Shown: positions 1 through 10,556, numbered from the stretch's first letter. The stretch: 18,933 nucleotides of DNA from Amoebophrya sp. AT5.2 (GCA_005223375.1 RXOD01004713.1:1-18933); one strand, 5' to 3'. The notes: a model not told the origin generated them from the sequence alone. Numbers and translations: made by a program.

Positions 1-2186
1 GCTCCTTCCGGGCGAGCCTCCTCGCCCTCGGCCGCTGCTTCTCCACCCTCATCTCCGGCCCCCGCCACTACCTCCGTCTTCTGCGTCACCGTCACTTCGA
101 TTGTCGTCGTCGTCTTCACCGTCACGTCCGCACCTTTTTCGGCACCAGCTCCACGGTCGGAGGTTTTCATCGGTGGGCTTGCGACGTCCTCCACGTACCA
201 GTGCGTTTTCAGTTTCAGCCAGCAGCCTGCGGACGTTTTCTCCTTCACGATGTCCTCCAGGAACACCACCGGCGGTGGCGGCCGCGGCGGGGGCGGCGAC
301 TCCGGGAACAGGAACTTCCCCGCTTTGCTCACCTGTCGCTGCACCTTCGCAACAGTTGACTTCTTCGCCGCCTCTTCGGCGTCGAACATCTTCTTGTCCT
401 GGGCGCGGTAGTTCTGCACCAGCTCCGACACCTCGTCCATGTTCCCGCTGAAGCTCGGGCGCACGGTGACGTAGAACGGCATCTCGTCCCAGCGGGTAAA
501 CGCGTCCGTCACCGATATACCCATCTGCTTCTTCTTCAGAGCCGTCAGCTGGTTCTGGTGTCTTACCCGGGCGCGGTCGAGCACGCGCCGGTGTTGTGCG
601 GTGTTGTGCGTGGACAGCTGCGTCGAGGTCATGTGACTGTTCTGCGAGGAATACATGATATTGTCCACCACGTCCTCCGCTAACGGCACCAAAGTATCAC
701 TCAGTTTCGACCCGAACAACGCAACAGCTGTGCTCGGAGCTCCTGCTCCCCCCGTTTGTTCCGTGATCGCGTAGTTCAGTGGCTGTTTGTTCCCCTTGTT
801 CCCCCCTCCTCCTCCTACCGGCGGACCTATCAGCTGCCCCAGTGCGCGCAGCTTGCGTTTCAGGCGTTGTCCGGGTGGCGGGTTTATCAGGAAGTCGCAG
901 TGCGACGACAGCATCGCCGTCGTGTCGTCTTCCACCTCTCCGTCCGCGCTGGCGGCGCTCCCGTGCTGGTCCGCGTCTCCGGCGATAGATGAAGAAGATG
1001 AGCCCTTTTTCCCACCATAATGATCCCGCGGCGGCACCAGGATGTATTCGAGGGTCGCCGGCGCGACCGGGTTCGCGCCCGCGGCGGTTGCAAACTCCAC
1101 CCCCGGGAAGCGCAGGAACTCGCCCGCCAGCAGGAGTTCCCGCGCATGCTGCATCAGGCACTGCCGGTTCCCGATCTCCCTCCAGAGCCCGTCCACCTCC
1201 ACCTCGTACCGCCCGTGCTTCGCAGGCGCGTTTTCCGCGTGTTCCGCCTCCACACGCTCCGCGAGCAGCTGCGCGGTCTGCTTCCCGGTGCGCATCGCCT
1301 CCTCCGTCGCTTGTTTTTTTACGAAGGTTTTTTCAGCTTCGTGGATCCGCTTGCGAGAATTGACCTGCAGCGACGGGACGAACAGCTTCGTGGGCAGCAG
1401 GTTCGCGCTGTTCTTCGGGACCCACCGCAGGTCGCCACTGCCGTGCGACCCAAGCTTCAGCTTCACGTGGCTGTCCGTGGTTTCGACGACGATGCCGTTC
1501 ACCCACTTGCCCTCCACGATAACCGAGTGCATCCGGTGCAGCTTGGGCACGTAGTCCCGGTCCGCAGATTCCGGGCCTTGCGCGGGCTTGTTCCGCTTAA
1601 ACAAAGCGACCTTGTCGTACTTGCGAAAGTGGACAAACCGGTGCATGTCCGTGAACAAAACCGCGCGGCCCTGCGCATCAAACTTGGTTTTCTTCCGCAC
1701 GATGGTGGGCGCCTCGTCGACCAAAAGCGGCGCCTCTTGGTCGTCAAACTTGTCCAGAATGGCGCTGCCCTGGTGCGTGATGGCGCGGGGCTTCGAGGAC
1801 GTTGCGGAGGTCGTGGCAAGTGCGAGGTTGATGTCTTTCGACGTCGCGCCACTGCCAGCCTTTGTTACGTCTGGTTCGACATCCTGTGCTTGTTCGCCGA
1901 GCTTCATGCTGGTGTAGGTGCGAACCAGACTCTGCGCTTGGGCCTCGGCAAAGTCCTCCGTGCTGTCGCTCTTGCGCCACTTAGAGCGCTTAGCGCGCGA
2001 AACCACCTTGGGTTGTCCCTGTGCCCCCGCGGCTGCTTCCTCCTCGCCGTGCGCGACAGCTCCGGTAGGAGAGAATCGTCCTCCATCTGTGGCAGGAGAT
2101 GACGGGCGCGAGCCGTCCTGGCTATCACCCACCTCCGCGGCCGCCGGAGCCGCCTTTGTCCGGCTGAACAAACGCCGCAAAAACAT
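1..2186 (-). CDS. Uncharacterised large protein, 3' end beyond window (first 728 codons)
   Basis: One reading frame stays open from the ATG at 2186 down to the left edge of the window, 728 codons with no stop. The ATG is the first in frame after a TGA at 2205-2207. I do not recognise the family. The N-terminus (MFLRRLFSRTKAAPAAA) is Arg-rich and lacks acidic residues, which fits a mitochondrial presequence, but this is inference. A Ser/Ala/Glu-rich linker follows. At about residues 195-290 there is a more ordered, mixed block including VEGKWVNGIVVETTDSHVKL and RWVPKNSANLLPTKL, whose look is that of a small SH3/Tudor-like beta barrel (a guess only). Next comes a charged helical stretch, a Gly/Ser linker, a second ordered block around KKKQMGISVTDAFTRWDEMP, and a proline run. 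The end visible here is Thr/Val/Glu-rich. Codon choice is GC-rich like the neighbouring genes. The frame is certain; the function is unknown. Confidence 0.8.
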   Translation of the reverse strand, partial: MFLRRLFSRTKAAPAAAEVGDSQDGSRPSSPATDGGRFSPTGAVAHGEEEAAAGAQGQPKVVSRAKRSKWRKSDSTEDFAEAQAQSLVRTYTSMKLGEQAQDVEPDVTKAGSGATSKDINLALATTSATSSKPRAITHQGSAILDKFDDQEAPLLVDEAPTIVRKKTKFDAQGRAVLFTDMHRFVHFRKYDKVALFKRNKPAQGPESADRDYVPKLHRMHSVIVEGKWVNGIVVETTDSHVKLKLGSHGSGDLRWVPKNSANLLPTKLFVPSLQVNSRKRIHEAEKTFVKKQATEEAMRTGKQTAQLLAERVEAEHAENAPAKHGRYEVEVDGLWREIGNRQCLMQHARELLLAGEFLRFPGVEFATAAGANPVAPATLEYILVPPRDHYGGKKGSSSSSIAGDADQHGSAASADGEVEDDTTAMLSSHCDFLINPPPGQRLKRKLRALGQLIGPPVGGGGGNKGNKQPLNYAITEQTGGAGAPSTAVALFGSKLSDTLVPLAEDVVDNIMYSSQNSHMTSTQLSTHNTAQHRRVLDRARVRHQNQLTALKKKQMGISVTDAFTRWDEMPFYVTVRPSFSGNMDEVSELVQNYRAQDKKMFDAEEAAKKSTVAKVQRQVSKAGKFLFPESPPPPRPPPPVVFLEDIVKEKTSAGCWLKLKTHWYVEDVASPPMKTSDRGAGAEKGADVTVKTTTTIEVTVTQKTEVVAGAGDEGGEAAAEGEEARPEG

Positions 2187-3332
2187 TCGCTCACCCGTAC
2201 ATGTTCACGTTCGATGGTGTCACCGCCCTTAGTACGAATGGCGCCGCGCCCTAGCGACCACCCGGCACCGGGTCCACCTGGGCACAGAAACAAATGAAGG
2301 AATGGAACGAGAATAAGTGGGGTGAGATGTTATGCTTCGGGAATCAACATGCAAATAGAATCATGGTCCTGTGATCGGCGTCGGGGAACGAATGTGCAGC
2401 AGTGGGCCTTTCAAGGATTCCGATTCCGTATCGATTCAGTTAAGTACGACAAGGACGATGTTGACGGTATCATCATTGTGTTAAAGAGGAGGCACCACTC
2501 TCTTAATACCGATACGTGGTCGTGGATGTTGAGTACAAGTAAGCACGGCGACAGCAGTCCAGTTGCACGTGCAAGCACCTCACACTTAAATCAGTCTCAG
2601 ATCAACGACAGGTACCGACATTGACAGTCTTTCAGGTTCATTACGTGACCGATTCAATCTGTCTGTTGCGTGTGTTCAAGAATGATCCCCTGCCAGCTTG
2701 ACATGCTCGGCCAGCGGAAAGACAATCAAAGGCGACACCGTACGAGCTGCGACCCGAAGCCTTTCTGCCAAGGAAACCGATGACTTTTGTCGTTGTTCTC
2801 TGAACATCACTGACTAGGACAAACTGCACGAACAGAGATCTCGGGCGATGCACGATGCCTTGCTTCGCACGAACGAAACAACGAACAAGAACAACCGTAT
2901 TTCTCCACTTCCGTCCTCCATGCCAATTATTCGCATCTGCGTTTAGTGCAGTATGAGTTCAACTTCAAAAGAAGAAAGCCCAATGAATTCCAAATCCGAC
3001 CACGAGGGCAATGAATTTTTTTACAACGGCAAAATCTTCATCTTGGCGCCCCCGGCGTCTCGATCAGGTGGGTGCCGCACTTGAATTTCAAATCTTGTGT
3101 GCTTCACACAGGCCGCGAGAAGCAAGTGTACATTCTGGGCTCATGTTGAGGTATTTTTTTTTGACGCGAATAAATACAGATATGCAGCGATAGCGATAGC
3201 GAAACCTCTAAACAAGTACACTAAATTTTCCAGTCCACGTCCACCTGGTGGCGCTGTCCATGAGAGTGGAGCTACACACAACACTCCATCAACATGATCT
3301 TTCCGCCGATGCAATAACTCTGTGACTCATTG
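2187..3332. other. Intergenic stretch without a recognisable gene
   Basis: About 1.15 kb between the start of the left-edge gene and the stop of FolD. Base composition is visibly more AT-rich than in the genes. Only short ORFs occur, with no domain or biased composition. It should hold the promoter and 5' UTR of the left gene and the 3' UTR of FolD. A short reiteration of GCGATA occurs near 3187-3202. No RNA gene seen. Confidence 0.6.
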
Positions 3333-4696
3333 TTACAAAACATCAAAAGAACCTCCTGCAATGCCGTTTCGTTTTTTGCAGAGATCCAGTGTGTTTCTGA
3401 GCAGCATCGCGATGGTCATCGGGCCGACGCCGCCCGGAACCGGGGTGATCCAGGCCGCTTTCTCCTTGGCTTCCTCGAACCGGACGTCGCCCGTTAGGCG
3501 GTATCCACGCTTGCACTCCGGCGCGTCCACGGAATTGATGCCGATGTCAACCACCACCGCGCCCCGCTTCACGAACGACCCAGGAACGAACTCTGCCTGA
3601 TGAAGATGGTCGATCGTCTTTGTCTTTCACTAAGCCTATATAGATTTTCCGCACATCAACATGAACATCAAGCGGGCTCCACTAGTGATGCGGCCGCCAG
3701 TCTTGGTCCTTATGCATTTTTGCACTTTTATGCTAGAGGAGAGTAGTTGTGATAAGTAGGTGAAGTTGAAGCATCAAATTCAAATCCAATGGTGCAAAAT
3801 AACGACCATCTATCTGCTGGTGCAGAAGAACTTTATGGACTACCGAGTACCGACACTAATTGCATTTTTACCTTTCCCATCGCGCAGCACAGTATGTCTG
3901 CTTGCTTGCATTCCTCCTCCAGGTTGAGCGTTTTACTGTGGCACACGGTGACCGTCGCGTCCTCGTGCAGCAGTAGTAGACTCAGCGGCACTCCCACGAT
4001 GTTGCTCCTCCCCAGCACCACTGCTTTTTTTCCCGCGATCTGTATGCCGTTTCGCTTCAGCAGCTCCAGCACTCCCGCCGGCGTGCAGCACTTCGCGAAG
4101 GGGTCTTGGTGCCCCCCTTTCAGAGCCAGGCAGCCCAGGTTGTGCGGCAGAAACCCGTCCACGTCCTTGTCCACCTGGATCTCCGCGAGCACCCGACTCG
4201 CGTCCACGCCGTCCGGTAGCGGCAGCTGGACGAGGATCCCGTCAATCTTCTCGTCCGCGTTCAGCGCCCGCACCAGCCTGATCAGCCGCCGCTCGCAACG
4301 CTGCGCACTAGAACCTCCCTCGTCCTGCTCCTGGTCGTGCAGCAGGTCGTTGTCCTGCGGATGCAGCTCTTGCTCTACTTGCTGCTGCTGTTCCACCGCC
4401 CTCACCTTCTGCCCCTGCGGAGGTGTCTGCGTCTGGTCCAACTCCAACAGGCAGCCTTCTTCGTCGAGGTGGTGATCCTCGACGTGGAAGCCGCACTCCA
4501 GACACGCCTTCGTCTTGTTGCGCACGTAGGTGGCGCTGTCGGGCCGCGCGCCGACGACCACAACCGCGAGCCCGGGGGGCCGGTCTAGGAGGGGCTCGCG
4601 GTTGTGGTTGTCGGCGCGCTGCAGCTGTTGCACCTCGAGACGAACCTCCTCCCGCACAACCGCGCTGCACGCCTTTCCATCCAGCAGCCGCGCCAT
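3333..4696 (-). CDS. folD: Methylenetetrahydrofolate dehydrogenase / methenyltetrahydrofolate cyclohydrolase (FolD type), two exons
   Basis: The bifunctional enzyme interconverts 5,10-methylene-, 5,10-methenyl- and 10-formyl-tetrahydrofolate with NAD(P)+. Exon 1 is 4696-3872 (275 codons) and exon 2 is 3596-3333 (87 codons plus TAA), giving 362 residues. A TAG directly before the ATG fixes the start. Family signatures are intact. YVRNK at 57-61 carries the catalytic Tyr and Lys. [10 protein letters not shown] lies at 152-161 and [13 protein letters not shown] at 176-188. [10 protein letters not shown] at 204-213 is followed by the Rossmann motif [21 protein letters not shown] and [16 protein letters not shown] are in exon 2. 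There is no formyl-THF synthetase fusion and no clear targeting peptide, so it is probably cytosolic. The oddity is a Gln/Glu-rich insertion at about residues 85-135, between the catalytic-Lys helix and the VQLPLP motif; typical FolD is about 280-300 residues. Confidence 0.95.
3597..3871 (-). other. Intron of folD (GT-AG, phase 0, 275 nt)
   Basis: On the minus strand exon 1 ends ATGGGAAAG followed by GTAAAA, and exon 2 begins after TTCATCAG with GCAGAGTTC. Joining them gives [12 protein letters not shown], exactly the spacing expected before the VVDIGIN motif of FolD. Reading through would instead hit a stop at 3833-3835. It is the only intron in the window whose two ends are both fixed by protein homology. 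The polypyrimidine tract before the acceptor is weak. Confidence 0.9.
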
Positions 4697-7351
4697 CTAC
4701 TCTGTCTTGATGTGTATTCTTTTAGTCTTAGACGTTTCGGTACTATACGAAAATTTGGCTTTAGATGGTCGTCGTGCTGCTGCCTGGGAGATATATTAGA
4801 AGATCCATTTTTATTCGTGAAGAAGCGCTCCAGCTGCCATCGAGTTCCGCACATCTAAGTAATCCACATTCAAATTGAAAACTTTCACTGAGCCCGTGGT
4901 CGCTGGCGGTCGCTTCACGCTGATCACCCGTCCGCGTCCCTCTATTACTTCATAATGTTGATACGAATTCACGAGCAGTGGAACAGAACATCGCTGGTGC
5001 TTTCAGCAAGTGCGGCTCCTCCTACAGTCGAGGCCGCAATCGTATCGTAAGTCCTCGTTGTCGTTCGTTCATGTTCTGTAGGGAACAATCTAGAAAGAGA
5101 TTGCATGATCCTCCAGACGCAGAAGTCTTTCGATGTTTACACTTGGGCGGGTTAGGCGGTTGTGCGTTAGAAAAGTCTAAACGAACCATATTTATAGAAA
5201 ATTGATTCTGATTCTCTATAGTCCCTGTCATGATCAACTTGTTTGTTATAACGTGGTATGATGAAGTTGAACGTGGAGGTGATCCGTCGTTTGTCCAGCA
5301 TCGCTCCGCCTCGTCCTTCTTTCTAGATTGGTTTTGGTTTCATATTTTTCTGCATCTACCTAGAAGCGAAGTCGGTCTCGATGTCGAACTAGATGATAAT
5401 ACGTAGCACTAGTTCCGCTATGTATCGGGTAGGCGCAGGGGTAGGGGTACTTTTTTATATTTTTACAATTGGATCGATATGATTTCATCTTCCCGGCTTG
5501 ATTTGTTTTTTTCGTCGTGTTCCACCCTTGCGTTCAGGTACCGCCGGCCTTTTACTTCTTTAGTGCGGTTGCGGTACATAACGTTGACGACAATGGCGAT
5601 CGACCTACTAGAAGACAGAAGAACCCTGGAGGGGAAGGAGAAAAGAGTGGCGTTATGGTATAGATTCCTCCCACGTTCGTCCCACCCCTCTTGTCTGGTC
5701 TAACTGTAACTATGGCATTTTCTTTTCGTTCGCTCGGTCGTGTCGAACTCGAGGTCGAGACCAGTGTCTACTGTAAAAGAACTAAAATAAAAGTAGGTAA
5801 AAAGTCGCCGCTGCAGATGCAGCTGCTACAAGGGTTTGCGTGCTCCACCAGCTGCTGGCGCTGCAACTAATGGGAAGTCGTAGGAGCTGTGCCTGGCCGC
5901 GACAGATTGAAGATGAAGATCCGACTCGTCGTACTTTTTTTATTTTAAGACTGGGCGATTTTTTTGGCGCGCAGTTGCCAAACCTCCCTCGCCTCTGTCG
6001 CAGAATCAGTATGGCGACTGCGAGGAATACCACGACGGCAGCGCTCCGGCTCTTCCTATGTATCTGGAGCTAGTCCCCTGCGACAGTGGGCTCAACTTCC
6101 ATCTCCACACCCACACTCACACCAGCCTCGTCGTGCAGAAAATGTATGACTCAATCCAGCATAGCGGTGATAAGTACGTTTTCGCCTTGGCTGTCGTTGG
6201 CGATGTCGAGGGGTAGCTAGCAGCACACAGGGCGAAAAGTCCTGCGAGACAGAAACAAGTGCAAGTTGTAAATGTTCTTTGTACAACTAGGTAGTTTTCA
6301 TACTTACTTATGTATGTTGGACGCTGCCTCAGAGGTCGAGCCTGCAAATCCGAAAGAAGATGAAAACTGACTACAACCCCGGGCGGCTCGTCCTACACTA
6401 GTGACTTGCATCATCGTGCTAGTGCTTGGGATGGAAATATATCTCAGTGATTAAATTTGTTTCTGAAAACAAAGATTTACTGCCTCTTCGACATCGATGA
6501 TCTACGACTTCCACTTCGAGTTGGGAGATACGTGGTAAAGACGGCGAATGAAAAGAATAGAGTCGCGAAAAAATAAGTGTGCTCCTCGTGTCAGCTGCTG
6601 CTGTGCCTGGTGCTTTTTAAGGCGTCTAGATGAAGATCGGGGAATACTTAATAAAAAGAAAGGTGATGAATCGCGCTACGTAGGTAAAAGTACGGGAGGT
6701 GACATAAATGAGCTGCTCGATGAAGAATTGAATAGGGAAGTGTGCCTATCTATGTTTCTTGTATCAAGCATGATCATCAAGCCTGCCATGACCATATTCT
6801 ATTCTTTCATATTGGTAGCTCCTCTACCACTGTTGGGCGTCGGGAGACAACAGCTGCTGCGCAAAGCGAAAAACGACGTCGCCCTGGTTGAAGTCGTGCA
6901 TAGGTATACTTATTCACAGCGACTAAAGGTAGCCATCGATGCGCGCGCCTTCGCTCCTTGCTGCAGCTGCTGCCACTGGGTGATGGTCGAGGTAGTCGTG
7001 AAAGATGCAAACATAAAGTAGATGAGAGTGTAGCTCTTCCCAACCTTCATCGCTGGGCTACAGGTACAACTACAAGGTGTAGCTGTAGGTGTCGTAGACT
7101 AGTACTAGTCTCTTCGCAGCAATAGTATTCATCGCTTTGTTTCCACTGGTGGTCCCTCGACTCAATCTTTTCGTGACTCCAATCTTACCGTTTGTTCCGA
7201 AAACCAAAACAGGAGTTACATACAGTCTTTTATTTTACTTGGGGCTGCGTCGGATGAGCTTCTTTCAAGGCCCCTGCTCTCATCAACATCGTGATCAGTC
7301 TGTCACCTACTGGTGGTGGTCGCTCGTGGTACTGCCTGGTACGTCTTCCGA
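4697..7351. other. Long intergenic stretch without a recognisable gene
   Basis: About 2.65 kb between the FolD start and the phosphatase stop. Composition is mixed, with many short reiterated words such as GTAGNTGTAG and AGATGAAGA. The longest ATG frame (plus strand, 6548-7021, 157 codons) has no domain, no signal and no codon bias like the true genes. A perfect 14-bp palindrome is at 7097-7110. I see no RNA gene or transposase. Confidence 0.55.
7097..7110. repeat. Perfect 14-bp palindrome
   Basis: GACTAGTACTAGTC equals its own reverse complement. It lies in the spacer about 240 bp downstream of the phosphatase stop, next to reiterated GTAG/CTAC words. Its function is unknown; it may be chance or a small hairpin. 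Confidence 0.5.
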
Positions 7352-10285
7352 TCAGGCAGAGTTCATCTCTTCCGAGTTCCGGAACTGCCAGGTCACTAGC
7401 GAGACGATGAGCGTGCAGTCGTCCGTGCACCGCCACTTTTTGTACGCGGTGCGGTGGATTTTTTCCACCACCTGTTCTAGGGAGCGGATCGCCTCCGCGT
7501 TTTCCGGGTCGAATTCAGCGTCCGCGCACTCCGCGCAGTAGCGCTGCATTTGGAGCACCGCGCCGGCCGTTTCCGCCAGGCAGCACTGGATCTCGTTGCC
7601 GTCGAGCGCGTCCCACAAACCGTCGGTGCCCTGGATCACGAGACCCTGAACAAGAAGATCGGAATTGTGCGAATCATCATGATCATTATGGAAGAAGCTG
7701 TGGCGGTCTGCGTGCTTCGCGTCGACGCAGCGCGTTTCCGGCACGATGGAAACTACCCCGGGGGGCAGCATCTGCTTGATATCGAGATCACCTATCGTCC
7801 GCGACGGCTCCAGACACCCGCCGATGCGGCCGTTATGGTGCAGACAGTCGAAAGAGTCCACGCCCATGCGCCGCAGCCTCTGCTCCTCGTAGGGCTTGGA
7901 TCCGCGCATGTCCCGGGACAGCCACACAAACTGGCCCAGTCGGAGTTCATCTGATGCTGAAGAGGGGGGAGCAGCGGCTGTAGTTGGTGTAGGTGTTAGA
8001 GCTCCGAAGTAGAAGAACCCGTCGTGCTCCAACTGCTGGGGCTGGTGGTGTCGGCGCGTCATCTTTGTAGTCTCACTGCAGCTCTCGCGCCACTTCTTGT
8101 GTGCCCTCTCCTCGTCGCGTCGAAGAGCACGCTGCTCCTTTTGCTGCTTCTCAAACAGCAGCCGCAACTCGGACTCGTCGCCCTGGAAATCCGGGTCGTG
8201 CGGGATGCCCAGGGGGGTAATCATGGGCAGCTGAAGCGTCAAGCTGTGACTGTTTTCGGCCACCACATCCCCCACCTCGCAGCTCGTCTCGTACTTCGGG
8301 TCAGCCGTCGTCTGCTCGGAGGTTGAGCTCGCCATCAGCTCCGACCTGCTTGGGCCAGCGGCGGGCGGAGTGGTCATGTCTCCGGAGGAGTTGGCTTCCG
8401 GGTCGTTGTTCACCAGAATAGAGTTGGGGTGCAGGAACGAGAGCTGCGACAGAAACCGGGACATCGTCGGACTCAGCGGCTGCGCACTCGATGACGGCTC
8501 AGGCGCGTCTCGCGGTGCGGGCGGGGCGGCAAGTGGCTTGTTTCTTCCCGGTTGTAGCTCACCGATCACGTTGCCTTTGTCGCCACCCGCCCTGTCCTCG
8601 GACAACCGCCCGATGACGTCGAACTTGTGTCCAACCTCCTCGGCGTCGTCGCGCGTCGTCGACCGTTCGTGCACCCGTCTGAGGGGTCGCTCGTTTTCCC
8701 CTTCCTCTTCGCCGCACCCACCAGCAGAACTTGAAGATGCCGCCGACTCTGCGGTAGTCGACCGATTGTGTAGCAGGTCGTCACGGGGACCACAGGGCAG
8801 CGACAATGTCGCGTCGTCACCCTCCTCGTCCGACGTCTCTTGTGCACCTCCTCCAAACGGGGGCAGCGCCGCTTCCGCCTTCGCGGAAGTTCTTCTCGAA
8901 CAAGATGGTGACGCAGCCACTGAATCAGGTCGTGGAGGAGCGGTCGCTCCTCCAACTTTCCCCAGCGGGATGTAAACTGCGCGGCAGTCGCCGAGATTCG
9001 CACAGTAGATGTTGCTGTCGTGGAACAGCACGCTGTTGACGCAGCAGCCCGACCGGTCTCTCTCGCACCGCGACATCAGCTCTTCGCATTGCGCGAACGC
9101 CTCCGCGTGCGCCTCATGCACACTGCACAGCAACGACGTAGAAGTCGACGACCTTCGAGGGGGCCTGCTCTCGTCGGTAGTTCTTGTTTCACTTTCATCA
9201 GCTTGTTTAAAAACATTAGCTTGGCTCATCTCCTCCATCTCCACCTCCACCCCGTCGCCCTCCTGCGAACTGGGCCGGGTGTCGGGGCCTTTTCCCAGCA
9301 GCTGCATCATGACTCGGCCAGGAAGCTCCTGCGCCACCAGGTCGGCGCAGTACGCGCCGTCGTGGCCGTCCAGAATCCCCACCATCGATAGGTCCACCTC
9401 CGTCCGCTTGCTGGAGGCCGGAGGTGGTGGGCCTGTCGATGGTTTGACACTCAACATCTTCATGCTCGTCTGGACCAAGCTGGTTCTACTGCTCTGGGGA
9501 CAAGGCTGCGGAGACAGTCGCCCATCACCACGATCTTCAAGTTCTTCAAGTACCGCCCCGCTTTGCGTGTAGTGGCTGATTTCGCCAGCTTCGTTGGACG
9601 ACGTTCGGCTCGAGGCTGTGGTCGTGCTGGCGGCGCTGGACCGGTTGGACAGTGCGCGATTGGAGATGGTGGGTTGAGGTCGTGGTGGTGGAGCTGCTCC
9701 TTGAGTAGAGTTCAGATCATCGCCTTGAACTTGAATGGCGGCGGCGGGAGGTGGAGTCAGAGCTTCGACCACGAAGAGGTCCTCGCTCATCCCCTTCTGA
9801 GGCAGCGGAGCAGGAGCCAACCGCACGTGCTCCTCGCAAAAAAATCGATCCTCGTTTGCGTGCGCGCGTCCCTTGCCCCGCTTGGACATCGCACGGCAAA
9901 GCAGCCGAATGCCGCCGACTGTGCGGGGCTCTAGTACCGGCGCAGCTGCAGCACAACTATAGTTCCGTTCTCCGCCGGCCAGCGTGCCCACCACGCGGTG
10001 GCTCAACTGCAGGCTGTTCTTTGAGTTTTTCGACTTCATGCGATTGGGACGATTGCTTTCGCTCGACGTGCTCGTTGTCGTTCCGCTGGTTCTTGTAACA
10101 AGCGCGTCAATTGAAGGACCCGCAGTAGGGGGGCTCATGGTCGTGTTGAGTTTGCGATCTTCATCGCGGTCCTCGTTGGGCCGACGGGACGTCGCGGATT
10201 TCTTTGCCGCGGAAGAGCCACTGCCACTGCGCGTACAGCTCAGAGGGAAGGACAATCGCATCCCGCCAAAAGATGGTAGCGCCAT
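7352..10285 (-). CDS. PP2C-family (PPM) serine/threonine protein phosphatase with large insertions
   Basis: A metal-dependent phosphatase that would dephosphorylate Ser/Thr. From the ATG at 10285 (context GGAAATGG) it has 977 residues, ending in TGA; PP2C domains are usually about 250-300. Motifs in order are: NEDR with the metal-binding Glu-Asp at about 145-146; VGILDGHDG with Asp306 and Gly307 (usual form DGHGG); CVNSVLF and YCANLGDCRAVYI at about 415-440; LSRDMRGSKPYEEQRLRRMG at about 789-808; EPSRTIGDLDIK at about 826-837; VIQGTDGLWDAL with Asp888; and TDDCTLIVSLV with Asp955/956 (usual form DN). The metal-binding acids are therefore present. Ser/Thr/Pro-rich insertions of about 140 residues (154-294) and 340 residues (439-779) split the fold. 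The same frame stays open for 31 more codons, up to a TGA at 10379-10381, without another ATG. An upstream exon joined near 10370 cannot be excluded. Confidence 0.92.
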   Translation of the reverse strand: MALPSFGGMRLSFPLSCTRSGSGSSAAKKSATSRRPNEDRDEDRKLNTTMSPPTAGPSIDALVTRTSGTTTSTSSESNRPNRMKSKNSKNSLQLSHRVVGTLAGGERNYSCAAAAPVLEPRTVGGIRLLCRAMSKRGKGRAHANEDRFFCEEHVRLAPAPLPQKGMSEDLFVVEALTPPPAAAIQVQGDDLNSTQGAAPPPRPQPTISNRALSNRSSAASTTTASSRTSSNEAGEISHYTQSGAVLEELEDRGDGRLSPQPCPQSSRTSLVQTSMKMLSVKPSTGPPPPASSKRTEVDLSMVGILDGHDGAYCADLVAQELPGRVMMQLLGKGPDTRPSSQEGDGVEVEMEEMSQANVFKQADESETRTTDESRPPRRSSTSTSLLCSVHEAHAEAFAQCEELMSRCERDRSGCCVNSVLFHDSNIYCANLGDCRAVYIPLGKVGGATAPPRPDSVAASPSCSRRTSAKAEAALPPFGGGAQETSDEEGDDATLSLPCGPRDDLLHNRSTTAESAASSSSAGGCGEEEGENERPLRRVHERSTTRDDAEEVGHKFDVIGRLSEDRAGGDKGNVIGELQPGRNKPLAAPPAPRDAPEPSSSAQPLSPTMSRFLSQLSFLHPNSILVNNDPEANSSGDMTTPPAAGPSRSELMASSTSEQTTADPKYETSCEVGDVVAENSHSLTLQLPMITPLGIPHDPDFQGDESELRLLFEKQQKEQRALRRDEERAHKKWRESCSETTKMTRRHHQPQQLEHDGFFYFGALTPTPTTAAAPPSSASDELRLGQFVWLSRDMRGSKPYEEQRLRRMGVDSFDCLHHNGRIGGCLEPSRTIGDLDIKQMLPPGVVSIVPETRCVDAKHADRHSFFHNDHDDSHNSDLLVQGLVIQGTDGLWDALDGNEIQCCLAETAGAVLQMQRYCAECADAEFDPENAEAIRSLEQVVEKIHRTAYKKWRCTDDCTLIVSLVTWQFRNSEEMNSA

Positions 10286-10556
10286 TTCCTTCTCGCTCCG
10301 ATACAAGGAAGTTGCCCCGACCGCAAAAAACGGCTGCGCAACAATGGATGCAACAACCGGCACGTCAAGAACTAGGACTCAGAAAAAATCACAATCAGAG
10401 TTGTCGTGTAACAAAGAGTGTGTATAGATGAACCTCCGACCCCCGAAGCGAAGGAGAAAGCAGCGAAGGAAAAGAATAGATAGATTTACGATAAGCAGAT
10501 AGCTCAGTAGCGTGCTAGTTTCAACGTACAGCTGATCGAGCTAAACACACGATCAC

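Noticed and set aside
1020..2102. Plus-strand frame of 360 codons
   Set aside because: It lies opposite the open minus-strand gene 1-2186; its product is Arg/Leu/Val-rich without domains, typical of an antisense shadow of GC-rich coding DNA.
3681..3697. ACTAGTGATGCGGCCGC in the folD intron resembles a cloning-vector polylinker
   Set aside because: Only about 17 nt match SpeI plus NotI sites; the flanks are not vector-like and exon joining is perfect, so contamination is unlikely.
6548..7021. Plus-strand ATG frame of 157 codons
   Set aside because: No recognisable domain, motif or gene-like codon bias, and it lies in AT-richer spacer; not enough to call a gene.
10283..10363. Longer phosphatase start at the GTG at 10363
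   Set aside because: GTG starts are not expected in a eukaryote; the first ATG at 10285 has a good context. An upstream exon remains possible but cannot be shown.
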